A stretch of 64,000 bases of DNA from Rutpela maculata (GCA_936432065.2 OW386286.2:118558902-118622901); one strand, 5' to 3'; positions 23,013 to 34,792 are shown, counted from the first letter of the stretch. The notes: a model not told the origin generated them from the sequence alone. Translations and numbers: made by a program.

Positions 23013-25495
23013 ATGGCAGACTGCGCAGTTTGTCTAGCTAAAGTAAAACCAAATGAGTCATCAATTGAATGTTCTGGAATATATAAAAAGATTTTTCATG
23101 GCAGATGTGTTGATCTGAAAGCTTCTCATTGTAAATTAGATGAAGAATGTACTGGTTTTAAAAATGACATCAAAAACGAATTAAGTATTCCACATGGAGC
23201 TATTAAAAATAAACCACTTGTGGAAGAATGTGAAAGTAGTTCAAAAAGTTGTGCAGGTGCTACCAAAGAAGTAGTTGTTATTAAACCAAAAGCAAAACAA
23301 GAATGTAACAAAACTAATTAATCTATTAAAGAAAATTTAAATCCTGCTCAACAGAAAGTTGGAATTTCAGAAATTAGAAACATTCAAGAAGGTGGAGAAT
23401 TATGATATAAATACTCCGAAATTAAAATATCCATGTGTGAAGATTTTAGATATTGACGAGGAATTAAGTAATGACGAATTGATAGAAAACATGAAAAATC
23501 AGAATGACTATTTAAGCATCGTGAATGTAAAGTTAGAAGTAATTATTACTATGAAAAAAATGTGGCGATTATTGAATATGACCCCAAAACGTACTTTAAA
23601 ATAATGGACGAAAGAAACATTTATATGAATTGGTTTTTGGATGTTTTTAAATGTTATCGATGTAGAGGTTATAATCATGGTGTAAATAAAGGTAGTGAGA
23701 AAGTTGATCGGTGTCTAAAACGTGCAAGAAGTCGTGAGTCAGTAAAATGTGTAAATTTTCTTGATGTTAATGTTAAATCACAATCAAATTTAGATGTTAA
23801 CCATTCATGTTTTGATTTATCATGTACCATATTGCAGAAAAAAATTGAAAATGAGAAACAAAGAATAAGTATGTTACAACTTTATGGAAAAATAGCAATT
23901 AGGTTTTAGAAATATTGAAAATACAAGTTTAGTATGTGCAGTGTATAGTAAATAAGATAGAACAACTTGAAATATGTTTTTTGAAAATAAAGTAGATATT
24001 GTCTGTATTACGGAACATTGGTTAAATGTATCTGAATTTAACTTTTTTAAACTGAATGGATATAATTCAACATTACATCAATATTTTGTAGACAGCAGTT
24101 TAAAAATGGAGGTGCTGCAGTTTTTGTACAAGAAAATTTAACCATAGATGTAAAATAAATAAGTTTTATCAAACCATTTGTAAAGAAAAAATATTAGAGA
24201 TTGCTGGCATTGAAATTAAATTAAATAATGGAATATTTAATATTTTAACCTTGTATAGATCACCAGGTGAAAATGACTATAATATATTTTTAAAAGATCT
24301 AGATATCATTTTAAGTCGCTTATGTTTGAAACATAATACGAAAATAATTTTATATGGTGATTTAAACATTGATTATTCTGTGTAATCTGTGCAAAAAATT
24401 GATCTTGTTAATAGTATGTTGTCATACAATGTATTTAACTTAGTAAGAGAACCTAATAGACTAACTGTAAATTCTGCAAAAAGTATTGATTACATGTGTG
24501 TAAATTTTGGCAAGAATGTTTTTTGTTCTGTTCTTCATAAGAGTATTTCAGATCGTTCTGCACAAATATTAGTACTTGATAATATTTCACAAAAATTGCC
24601 GGGGGGCGAGCCTAGATGCGTTTTGTCTGTGTATTTATCTCGATACTCCAGTGAAGCAACGTGCAGCGCGGTTAGTACTTGGATGGGTGAAATCCATCTT
24701 GGGTAACACAGCTATCTCGTGTCACCTTCTAGCGGCTTGTATATCAGTGTATACGCGGAAACTATGTAATTTCAAGACGAGGATTACTTTGTGGATAAAC
24801 CATCCTTCGGAGGGGATGTAAAGCAAGCAGTCCCTTGTCTATTAAATGTTAGTCGAGTAAAAGATCCCTATTCTTCTTACGAGAAGAGGTTCGGTAAAAT
24901 TTTCAGGTTGGAGGTAGCTCGTCCCCTGGCGTCGGTGTTAGGCCCTGGTAGCGGAAATAGACCGACGTTAAATAAATAGATAAAAAAAAATTGACTACTT
25001 ATACCACTAAAAGGGTATTTAATAAGTAACTATCAAACGTTTTTATCTCAACTTAAGACCTAAAAGAAAATTTCTTCAAAAAATATAAATTATTAACGGT
25101 ACCATGTATATACATTTATGAAATAGTAAATTTTGTTAAATATAATTACTCTCCATTTTTGACTAACAATTTCAATCATCAATGCCTTTAGTTATTTCGC
25201 ATATGAAACATATCCTGTATATGTAGGTATTTAATTCTTCAATAAACTTCCTAATCAAATTAAAAAAAGCATTAGAAGCATGACACAATTCAAGAACAGT
25301 CTATTTAATTTCTGAATCCACCACTCATTTTATGGTGTTAAAGAGTACATGCACTTTTAAACGTTTTGTAGTTATGTCTTAGTTGTATTTATTTTAAATG
25401 TCGCATTCGTACGTTATCTATTTAACTAGTCCTACACCACATGTATATTGTATTGGTACAATTTTGGGACAATAAATATATTATTATTATTTTTT
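23013..25495 (+). pseudogene. Non-LTR retrotransposon with PHD-type ORF1, internally deleted
   Basis: ORF1 begins MADCAVCLAKVKPNES, a PHD-like zinc finger (CxxC ... C ... FHGRC). Its degraded C-terminal zinc-knuckle region is seen as FKCYRCRGYNHG near 23650. From about 23960 an ORF2 endonuclease can be followed through breaks: CITEHWL, LYRSPG, YGDLNIDYS, KSIDYMCVNF and SDRSAQIL, matching the EEP/AP-endonuclease motif series. The frame resumes after a SINE insertion (24994-25120), then jumps to the extreme C-terminus (FFNKL...IKSI...FKNSL-type, about 25212-25312) and a 3' end with AATAAA and (ATT)n. The whole RT catalytic core is missing, so a deletion of more than 1 kb is implied. Confidence 0.78.
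24599..24985 (+). mobile_element. 5S rRNA-derived SINE (SINE3-like)
   Basis: A GC-rich 387-bp insertion flanked by AAAAATTG on both sides (24591-24598 and 24986-24993). Its head contains AGTGAAGCAACGTGCAGC followed by GCGGTTAGTACTTGG and ATGGGTGA, matching the box A-IE-box C internal promoter of animal 5S rRNA genes. The rest is an unrelated body with CCTTCGGAGGGGATGTAAAG and an A-rich tail. A Pol III 5S-type promoter plus tail plus target duplication fits a SINE3-type element. It interrupts the LINE between endonuclease and RT. Confidence 0.72.
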
Positions 25496-25499
25496 TAGT

Positions 25500-25735
25500 A
25501 GTTAAAAGCCAATCACCCTTCTCTGTGGCTCCGACCCTTACAGAGGGGAGCTGGTACTATCGGCAGCCACTCTCCACGCTCGTGGGGTGAGTGACTGACT
25601 ACTGGGTCCGAGAATCGTGTGCCCTGAGCAGACGTAACGAACCACCGAGGGCTCCTATAATCAGTACCACTATCTTAACAGTATGGTCTGGATAGAGTTT
25701 GTCTAGAGTTCTGTCTATTATTATTATTATTATGG
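25500..25735 (+). mobile_element. SINE-like GC-rich segment ending in (TTA)n
   Basis: About 200 bp of markedly GC-richer sequence (CGGCAGCCACTCTCCACG, GTCCGAGAATCGTGTGCC) ends in CTATTATTATTATTATTA. The terminal repeat type is the same as that of the LINE ending just before it. It may be a SINE using that LINE's machinery; no tRNA- or 5S-like promoter was recognised. Confidence 0.35.
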
Positions 25736-25989
25736 AGAAAAATGCAAAACATCGCAAGCCGCGCTCTCATTTCAAAGTTCTTTCGCAATAAACAAAAAGC
25801 TATCAGTTCTACAAAAAAAATATACAGCACATAAAGCATGGGAAACTTTACTCCCTTTAATACGACTTACTTGTTTTTATGTAGCCGCAACAGAAGGCGA
25901 GATTTTTTCAAGATGGCGGACTTCGCTGACGTCGCATGACTGTCCACCTCAAAAGACATACTGACTGGAGTAAACAGAGAAAGCAAAGC

Positions 25990-26450
25990 ACGTAATTTTT
26001 AAAAGATCAGATCTTCGTTAATACCTGAGTGGGAAGTAGTGATGTGGCTTAGAGCTATATTTTAAGATTACCGTTACCTGGTGGATGGAAGCATAAAATT
26101 TGGTATGAAGGTAACTTTTGGGTATACTAATAAATGTTAGCCTAGGAGCTCTCTAGAATTCCTAAAAATTTTTAAAAAGCACTAAAATCCAAAATGGCCA
26201 ACAAATACGACAAAATATCACTTAACACAATCTATTATAGTGTTTATTTTGAATTACAGGTTTGCGCCAACTAAGTACACTACACACCTAACTTAGGGTA
26301 GTCTATGTATCAAATAAAATACAATAAAATATATCCATATCATTTATTACAGTAATATATAAGTCCCAATATAACGCTAATAAGAATTCCCAATAACAAA
26401 AAAATATTTATAATTATTCGTTCGATGGAATTCAGTATGCAACAGTTATA
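25990..26450. other. No feature recognised
   Basis: AT-rich sequence between the right end of the TIR element and the CXC fragment; within the same presumed GNBP intron. It contains AAAATGGCC at about 26203 and may include 3' untranslated sequence of the CXC fragment, but nothing else is supported. Confidence 0.35.
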
Positions 26451-26625
26451 AATAAATTACACTTGCGAATTACACTTGCACTTGCAAAGTGGTGAGCAGT
26501 CCAGATTGGCTTGCCCACATTTGCAATTTTTGTAGGCTCATTCGCAAGAATATTTAATCAATTCCCATGATCGAGAAACCTCCGGAATTGTCATCCAAAC
26601 TGGTACCCATGACTCTGAAGCCTGT
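26450..26625 (-). pseudogene. XPG/FEN1-like plus CXC protein, C-terminal fragment (ii)
   Basis: The minus strand reads SWVPVWMTIPEVSRSWELIK followed by YSCE, a stop, and NCKCGQANLDCSPLCKCKC. This corresponds to the C-terminal end of the same family as 21363-22335, where a G/SW...PV...P stretch precedes LLK-x-x-C-x-C and the cysteine cluster. The cluster here keeps more of its cysteines than copy (i). Everything upstream is replaced by LINE sequence at 26626. Confidence 0.68.
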
Positions 26626-26714
26626 ATATGTAGGTATTAAATTCTTCAATAAACTTACTAATCAAATTAAAAGCATTAGAAGCATGACACAATTCAAAAA
26701 CAGTCTATTTAATT

Positions 26715-26720
<6 letters not shown>
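26626..26720 (+). mobile_element. LINE ORF2 C-terminal fragment
   Basis: Matches 25212-25312 of the PHD-type LINE almost base for base and encodes VYVGIKFFNKL ... MTQFKNSLFNFV, a typical end of a LINE reverse transcriptase (xxLFNxLPxxIK...FKxxLxxFL). It is truncated on the right by the inverted-repeat element. Confidence 0.6.
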
Positions 26721-27675
<955 letters not shown>

Positions 27676-27799
27676 TGTCCCTTGTCGTAAAATGTATAGC
27701 CTCCTTTCATCTGAGGCCACTCCAAGAATAAGAGCATTACCTGTGTCGGTGAAAAACTGTAATGTTGTGGTTCTTTATAGGAAAAAAAAATATAGCTAT

Positions 27800-28537
27800 T
27801 ACTTCCACATTCAGTGGAAGTATAGTAACGACAAAAATTTTTTTAAATTTTTATTGTTCAAATAGGCTTGGAATGTTATGAAACAAGATTTTAAGTTTGA
27901 GAAAAAAAAATCTGTCGGTCTGTCGGTGTGTCGGTCTGTCGGTCTGTCGGTCTGTCGGTCTGTCGGTCTGTCGGTCTGTCTGTCTGTAACTTTTATTGTG
28001 CGCACGTTTACTCTGGAACCGTTTAAGATATTGACTTGAAATTTGGTACACATATGTACTTTAACGAGATTTAGAACCAGATTATATTTTCATCTTGTTC
28101 CGTAGAAGGGTTGGGGGTAAATTGGGGTAAATTTGGGGTAAATGGGTAAATAAAACAGGTGAGAGTCCATAAAATTGGTATTTATTATATACAAGAGAAG
28201 CTAAGGTCTCAAAAAAATTTTTGGTATTACCCACCATCATTACCACCCCCACCCCATTATTAAAGGGGATGAAAAAAAATGATTTAGTGTGTGTGCAAAA
28301 ACCAGAAACCTCAAAATATTTTTTACTTCATCCACCCCCACTACCACCCCCCTATCACCACTCCCACTCCACTACCGATGTGGGGTATCGTTTTATGGGT
28401 TTTTGGGGTAGAGGGTTTTAAATATTATATTATTAAAGTTCCATAAACAATTATTTCCACATACAAATTTTTTTCGTTGTGAGTGATCTGGACAGAAAAT
28501 CTAGATGTGGAAGTAGTGATTCCTTGGGCAGCGGTTT
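27800..28537 (+). mobile_element. HINE-like short element, full copy
   Basis: A complete, isolated copy: TACTTCCACATTCAGTGG at the left, (TCGGTCTG)n at 27912-27985, GTGCGCACGTTTACTC, TCATCTTGTTCCG, paired CCACCCCCAC runs, the motif GATGTGGAAGTA, and the tail CCTTGGGCAGCGGTTT. The flanking T on both sides fits insertion at a T-rich site. It lies in the presumed last intron of the upstream GNBP gene. Confidence 0.85.
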
Positions 28538-28839
28538 AATTTTTGTAGCATAAATCTATTTGTGACTATACTCTCATCGTGGAGTGCAGCATGGTCAAAA
28601 ATCGACAAACTTGCTGATTTTTGCCCATCTTAACTCCATATCTATTTAATCGGTTTGCTTGTGTGTTGTGTGAGATGACATACAGTACTTTCCTAAAATA
28701 GTGGAGACATTCGATAAAAAGTGTACATTTTTTTTGTGTGAAAATCGCTCAGATATTTCAAAAGGTTCCTCACGAATGTCATCTTTTATATATTTTTTAA
28801 TTTCCTTTACCAAGTTTCCACAAAGCTATGACGTCGTCA

Positions 28840-29650
28840 ATATTAATAGAAACTCCATTTTTTGTTACTGAATTTGAAAGAGCACATTTTTTTACATACA
28901 GTGGTGAATACTCTAAAAACTGTCTTGAAATTTAAAAACACTCGTTTTACTAGAAATGAAGATACATTTCAAAAACAACCAAATTAAGTGTTTAAATTGC
29001 GCTCCATTCACAGTCCCATAGAAGGCAATCAAGGGACGTCAGACCTGGTGATTTAGCTAGCCACCCTTCTTCCTATGCCTCATTTAAATCGGTTTAGTCA
29101 GGAGCTGCGTAATGAGAAGTTGCTTTATGCTGTTGAGAGGAGAAATTGTATCTCGGAAGATCGGGTTCTTTTTAATATGGATACAAAGTTATCACACTGT
29201 GGATGAGGATATCTTGAAGAAAATGTAAATAACTTGTACTTGTTAGAGTCTCGCCAAAGAAATAAAGAGTCTTTATTCTTCCATCAACTGTCCCACACCA
29301 CGTATTCAATTTTTGAGGGTTCCGAGTGTGATACTTTATCATCCAGTGGGGATTCTCTGCAGCCCAATAACGATAATTTTACCTATTGACATGGCCTTTT
29401 GAAATAAAGATAGTTTCATCCGAAAAAAAATATTCTTTTGATAAAGTTATCATTATTGAATTATTATATTTTAACATTTAATTCAGTTATTTCTGACATT
29501 TCTTCATTTCCAGTAAAGTTAGTGGGTATTTTTAAATTTCAAGATAGTTTTTTTACATTGATATTTACCATATTTTAGGTAAATAAAGCGCTCTTTCAAA
29601 TCCAGTAACAAAAAAATGGAGGTTACCGTTTAAAGAAAATATTAATGAAG
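28840..29650. mobile_element. Dead DDE transposon with terminal inverted repeats
   Basis: 28855-28985 (ACTCCATTTTTTGTTACTG ... GAAATGAAGATAC) is inverted at 29490-29630. Between the repeats lies a transposase fossil on the minus strand. Size (about 0.8 kb) and a shortened coding region point to an internally deleted copy. Confidence 0.65.
28990..29420 (-). pseudogene. Tc1/mariner-like DDE transposase fossil
   Basis: The minus strand keeps AAENPHWMIKYHTRNPQKL, NTWCGTVDGRI and FFGETLTSTSYLHFLQDIL and, after a poor stretch, GWLAKSPGLTSLDCLLWD. These correspond in order to the NPHW...QHPQKLNVWxGI block and the WPARSPDLTPLDFFLWG block of a large family of insect DDE transposases. The latter block carries the catalytic Asp position, here changed to Gly (PGL for PDL). 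Several frame breaks and stops; N-terminal DNA-binding domain absent. Exact superfamily assignment is inference. Confidence 0.7.
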
Positions 29651-30052
29651 TCATACACTACACACAATAAGAGTGCCACAATAGGCTTTTTTTCGTTCGA
29701 GAGACCTTATTGAATATGCTTTTTTGTTGTCGTCTTAATACAGCTTGGTTCTACGAAAGTCTTTATTTGGCGTGTAATTTTATTTTGGCTTCCCTACTAA
29801 GTTTTAATTATTAATACATTAATACTTTAGTTCTATTTTAAATATGTTACAAATTACTGTCGTTTCTTTTCTTTACTAGACTGCTAATAAAAATATTTTC
29901 TAATTTACGTGTTATTTTTTTGGCCTTAATGTGCGATTTTAGATAGGTACTGTAACTTGGAAACACTGGGAACATTTTTACGTTCACTAATTTTGATGTT
30001 TTCTAGTTATCATTAAAATAAATATATATATATATTATTTGTCTTTCCTTAG

Positions 30053-30256
30053 TTTAATTTGGTGTTCGGTATTGGAGTTGGAGGAGGATGTGACTTCCCA
30101 GATGGACTTAAATCTGGGGGAAATCTCAAACCTTGGAGCAATTTTAAAAGCAAACAAGTTAAGAATTTTTTCAATAGTAAGAATAATTGGTATCCCACTT
30201 GGGGAGAGGAGACTCGACAGTTGCAAATTGACTATGTGAAAGTAACTGCTATTTGA
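30053..30256 (+). CDS. GNBP: Beta-1,3-glucan recognition protein, last exon
   Basis: Preceded by a pyrimidine-rich acceptor (TTGTCTTTCCTTAG) and open for 67 codons to TGA at 30254-30256. It encodes FNLVFGIGVGGG, FPDGL, KPWSNF, WYPTWG and LQIDYVKVTAI. This is the signature C-terminus of GNBP/beta-GRP proteins: the VGVGG...FPD strand, the PWS...W(L/Y)PTW segment and the final L(Q)xDYVxVxA(I/V) strand of the glycosyl hydrolase 16-like fold. The exon starts in phase 0, as does the intron opened at 18746. A poly(A) signal AATAAA follows at 30294-30299. The preceding intron is at least in part 11 kb of transposable elements. I see no disabling change, so the exon is probably functional. Confidence 0.9.
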   Translation, partial: FNLVFGIGVGGGCDFPDGLKSGGNLKPWSNFKSKQVKNFFNSKNNWYPTWGEETRQLQIDYVKVTAI

Positions 30257-30293
30257 TTTTAAACTAGTGTGATTAATACGTACATATTTCTAT

Positions 30294-30299
30294 AATAAA
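30294..30299 (+). promoter_or_regulatory. Poly(A) signal of the upstream GNBP gene
   Basis: AATAAA 38 bases past the stop codon, in an AT-rich 3' region. This is the canonical position for a compact insect 3' UTR. Confidence 0.65.
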
Positions 30300-30535
30300 T
30301 ATTTCTTTTAGATTCTTCTATTGGATGAAATTAATTTTAAAAACACCTATCCTCTCACTAACACCTTGATAGAATAGAGTATAATATAATAGAATACATT
30401 TATTTTAAGAACATGATTATATGTGTGGAAATGTATAGAATGTGTAATACAGTGCTGTATACAATAAATAATAATTATTTATAAGTGAACGAATACTTGA
30501 TTAAAATAGAATTAAATTTGGACCAAACCCGGAAC

Positions 30536-31931
30536 AAATTTGTAACAAGCTAATTTCTTCGGAATTGTATTCTATGGCTATCCAGGAGTCTCTGAATGAA
30601 AATTCCAAAAAATTCGCCATTCAGAAATGAAGAAAAAATACGCCGCCATGTTGAAATTAGGCACTTTTTTCCTTTAATCGCTAATAGCTGGCGGATGACA
30701 CGGATGACACTATAAAAAAAAGTAATGAGGCAAAATTTTGAGAGAAAGAGTCAGTATGGCATAAATCGGTTAAATATTAACAAAGGTATGGTTGTCAAAA
30801 TTACAAATTCTTATAAAAAAGGGTATTTTTTGTATTTTTACACCATAAAAATGTAACAATACTCAACAAAAACTTTTGTTGGTAATACTAATTAAACATG
30901 GTTAGATATATCTCAAAACAAATTTTTAGCATCAGCGTCAAATAAAGATCAGTTAAATAAACTTCTAACACCATTTTTTTTCCAAAACAATATCACAGTT
31001 AAATGTACGGATTCAGATGCTGATTATTTAATTGTAAAAACTGCTATTGATTGCTCAGCTGATATACTGTTATAATTGTGGGTCAAGATCAGACTTAATA
31101 ACGTTACTCATTGAACATTGCAGAACAAAAAAGGTGTATATGATGAGACCCGGTGATGGAGGTAAATCTGATAAAATAACAAATATCTGTAAGTTACGTT
31201 CAGAACTAAGTGAAAACGTAGTAAAAAATATTTTATTTACACATGCCATCTCCGGATGCGATATCACCTCTGCATTTTATAGAAAGGGCAAAAAACAGTA
31301 TTTTCAGTTTTAGAAAATAATATTGAACTAAGTAACAGCCTATTAATTTTCAAAAGTAAATTTGCTGAAAAGCAAATTAGCTTGCAGTAACTGGGGAAGA
31401 ATTTATTTTAAGATGGTATGGCAGTAAATAAACTAATAGTTTAAATGACTACAGGTTCGTTAGGTATAAGTGATCAGATTTCTGCTAGGCAAAATATTTT
31501 TCAACATTTCGATCTAGCAGTTCTTCCGCCAACATCCGATGCCACTAAATATCATATTTATAGAGTGTATTGACAAATTCAAGTCTGGTTAGGCAACAAT
31601 CTTAATCCAGAGAACTGGATATTAAAATACAAAAAGTAATCTTTTTTCATATAAATCTGTCACTTTGACAACCGTAACTTTGCTAATATTTACGATTGCA
31701 AAAAACTTTATACCACATTAAAACTTAGCTCTTTCTCTCAATATTTTGCTTCTTTACTTTTTTCCTTTAAGTGTCATCTGTATGGGCTATTATCGATTAA
31801 AGGAAAAAAGTGCCTAATTTCAACATGGCGGCGTATTTTTTCTTCATTTTTGCACGGCAGATTTTTTGTGATTTTCAGTCAGAGAGTCCTCAATAGCCAT
31901 ATACAATCCCTGAGAAATCAGCTTGTAACAA
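30536..31931. mobile_element. TIR element with nuclease-like family copy (iii)
   Basis: The left end TTTGTAACAAGCTAATTTC and the right end (inverse of GCTTGTAACAAA) continue as matching inverted repeats for about 290 bp, including AAATACGCCGCCATGTTG and GGCACTTTTTTCCTTTAATCG. The two flanks, GGAACAAA on the left and GGGTCTAGCC on the right, rejoin to the sequence GGAACAAAGGGTCTAGCC that occurs intact in inverse at about 35539-35556. The element is therefore a clean insertion at the edge of the neighbouring foldback element. Its only recognisable cargo is the decayed nuclease-like gene. Confidence 0.82.
30950..31625 (+). pseudogene. XPG/FEN1-like protein, decayed copy (iii)
   Basis: Motifs in order, across frame breaks: SDADYLIVKTAIDCS, then SRSDLITLLIEHC and KKVYMMRPGDGGKSD, then NILFTHAISGCDITSAFYRKG, and after more breaks LPPTSDATKYHIYR with VWLGNNLNPENW. 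The same series defines copies (i) and (iv). The GCDxTS...KGK core and the preceding SDL(I)xLLI aspartate strand are the parts I compare with XPG/FEN1 nucleases. The CXC end is not present; the sequence runs into the right TIR soon after NPENW. Stops and frameshifts show it is dead. Confidence 0.72.
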
Positions 31932-33159
31932 AGGGTCTAGCCGTACTTCCATGGCGAAACTGCCCCCAATAGGAACCTATATCGTAACCTATGTTATATT
32001 GTAGACGGCGCTAATAGTAGTTGATAGAGTAGATATTAGCTCTATATCTTAGTTAATTGAGGAGCTATTTGAAAAAAAGTGTCTGGAGACGACTTTTTTT
32101 CAAAGCGATATATCTTAGTTAATTTTAAAGCTAGAAAAATAAAACTAAATGGCAGTGTTATGGTACACTTTACAGTTTATTTTATAGCATTTTCTCTGGG
32201 CCAAGCCTAAATAAAAGTATTTAAAAAATGCAAAGAAAAATTTTGTCAATCGATTTCTATCAGATCTAATTGAATTACCACTTTGAAAAAAATATATAAT
32301 AATTGTCTATGTCTTGCCTAACAGCATGCCAAGTTTCATTAAAATCCAAGAGGTGCAACATGTCGAAAAAAATTTTTAAGTAAGTGGACCACCTTACACG
32401 ACCACTATGTTGTCGCTTCTAATTTCATTAATCTTTGGAAAAGTTGCGTTTTGACAGCTCATAAAAAGTATATCAACGGTTGGTGGTGTCAACTAGAATA
32501 TTACAATATTCTTTTGATCTACTTTTATAGTGACTATAGTCGGTCTCAGTTAAGAATGCAGTTGTTTACGTTATGAGCGGAGAACGAATAGTTTACACAG
32601 GTAAAGTGAGCGGAGTACGAATAGTTTACACAAGTAAGTGTAATCCCCCCATGGCCGACTCAAGCCAGTTGGTACATAAAATAAAAATTAACGGTTTAAA
32701 TCGGCTTTTATTTGTCATTTTTCTTTTATAAATACATTGAAATTATTTAATTCATATTGCAACATATTTTATTTAGAGTAATGAAAGCTCATTATAGACG
32801 TAAATCCTCTAAAAATGTCAAAGCGTTATAAGAAATGGGTAAACCTACTACTTGCTTGTGCTCGATATCAGGCGAACTGTTCTTGTCTCTGCCGTTCTGA
32901 ATTGTATCTTTGATCTCTCATATACCTGCCTAAAAAGTGTACACAAATATCATAACCTCCGTGTAAGTGCATGACCACGTCGTCACGTCGCGTCGGTGCA
33001 CCGCACAGCGCACATACACGGCCGACTCTAGTTAACAGAGTCGGCCGTGGCACATAGCACCGCACTTCGCACATCGCACACTGAAATAAACCATTTAAAT
33101 AAACCATTATTTTAAATGAGAGTGGCCATATCGACGCCCCTCGCACATCGCACACTAAA

Positions 33160-33850
33160 AAACCGCTGCCCAAGGAATCACTACTTCCACATACGGAATT
33201 TCTATCCAAGTCACACAGTGAAAAAATTTTGTATCTGGAAATAATTGTTTATGGAACTTTAATAATATAATATTTGAAATCCTCTACCCCAAAAACCCAT
33301 AAAACGATACCCCACATCGGTAGTGGGGTGGGGGTGGTGACAGGGGGTGGTAGTGGGGAGTGGATAAAGTAAGAAAATATTTTGAGGTTTCTGGTTCTTG
33401 TACATACACTAAATCACATTTTTTTTCATCCCCTTTAATGATGGGGTGGGGGTGGAATGGGGGTGGCAAATGTCAAAATTTTTTTTGAGACCTTAGCTTC
33501 TCTTGTCTGTACTAAATATCAAGTTTATGAACTCTTACCTGCTTGATTTACCTATTTACTCCAAATTTACCCCAATTTACCCCCCAACCCTTCGACGGAA
33601 CAAGATGAAAATAATCTAGTTCTAGATCTCGTTAAAGTACATATGTGTACCAAATTTCAAGTCCATATCTCAAACGGTTCCAGAGTAAACGTGCGCACAA
33701 AAAAAGTTACAGACCGACAGACCGACAGACAGACAGAAATTTTTCTTTAGCCCAAACTTGAAATCTCGACGTTTCATGACATTCTAAGCCTATATGAAAA
33801 TTTAAAAAAAAAATTTTGTCGTTACTATACTTCCACTGGATGTGGAAGTA
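33160..33850 (-). mobile_element. HINE-like short element in the foldback loop
   Basis: Complete copy with tail AAACCGCTGCCCAAGG at the left, paired GGGGTGGGGGTGG runs, CGACAGACAG microsatellite and TACTTCCACTGGATGTGG at the right. It lies near the centre of the surrounding foldback element, so it is younger than that element or has been captured in its loop. Confidence 0.85.
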
Positions 33851-34348
33851 ATTAAATAGAACCATGTTCTTAAATGAGAGTGATGAAATCAACAACTTGA
33901 GCTTCGCACATCGCACAGCGTTTAGCACAGGCGATACCGTGTTTGTGAATCCTTATTTGTAACAAAAGAGATAAATATAACTATAGCAGTCTGATTTTAA
34001 TAAAAATGGAAGGAAATAGCCAAACAATATATGAACAATTAGTACAATTTCTTTTGTATTAATATTCATAAATATCATAAAACAATAAAATAAACTTCGA
34101 TGTGCGATGTGCGCTGCGCGAGAGAGATCAAAGATACCGTTCAGAACGGCAGAGACAAGAACAGCTCGCCTGATATCGAGCACAAGCAAAGTAGTAGATT
34201 TACCCATTTCTTATAACACTTGACATTTTTAGAGGATTTACGTCTATAATGAGCTTTCATTAATCTAAATAAAATATACTGAAATATGAATTAAATAATT
34301 TCAATGTATTTATAAAAGAGTCAAATGCCAAATAAAAGCCAATTTAAA

Positions 34349-34792
34349 CTAGGGTGACCAGATTTTTGTTAAGTGAATGCTGGACACTTCTGCCAAGGGC
34401 GGATCCAGAAAGGTTACTGGGGGGGGGGGCACTCAAGGGCGGATCTGGGCGTTGAGCTTGGGCTGAAAATAACAAAAATATTTTTCCTCGAAAATTGAAA
34501 TTGGGAGGGAGAAATCCGGAAAAAAATTTTTTTCGTCCCAAACTTTCTTGATGAGCTGGGGGAGAAATCTAAAAATTTTTTGATAAGCGGGAAGCAAGTA
34601 TCCGAAAAAAAATTTTTTCCAAACAAAATGTAATGCTGTAACTTCACTATAACCTGAATGCTGAACTTATGCTGGACACTAGTAAGACTTCCGGACATAT
34701 GGTCAGAATGCTGGACTTTCGCTGGACACTTGTAAATGCTGGACAGTACTCCAGAATGCTGGACTTTCCAGCGACATTCCGGACGTATGGTC
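34349..34792. mobile_element. hAT-like MITE with 8-9 bp target duplication
   Basis: AATTTAAAC flanks both sides (34341-34349 and 34793-34801), and the uninterrupted target is present in the opposite arm near 32690. The element starts TAGGGTGACCAGA and ends ACGTATGGTC, an imperfect version of the TAGGGTGACCATAYGTCC terminus found on many hAT-type MITEs. Internal sequence is rich in GCTGGAC repeats and a G run. Confidence 0.72.

Larger units (their letters stand above)
19047..25970. mobile_element. TIR-bounded element carrying the nuclease-like/CXC pseudogene
   Basis: The left terminus CTCCAGTCGGTATA (19047-19060) continues after a nested insertion at 20762. The right terminus is the inverse, ending ATACTGACTGGAG at 25970. 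Matching terminal stretches include GACAGTCATGCGACGT, CGCCATCTTGAA, TTTCCCATGTTTTATGTGC and GACTGATAGATTTTTG, giving imperfect TIRs of about 250-340 bp. Flanks TAACCA and TAAACA may be a degenerate target duplication. The only recognisable original cargo is the pseudogene at 21363-22335. A LINE tail, a LINE and SINE, and a foldback element are later intruders. Confidence 0.7.

Noticed and set aside
32868..33209. 113-residue frame with several Cys pairs (MCEVRC, CALCG)
   Set aside because: Looks like a zinc finger at first sight, but it runs through the foldback arm into a HINE-like tail, and its repeated CEVR/CDVR words come from a direct repeat of CGCACATCGCACA.
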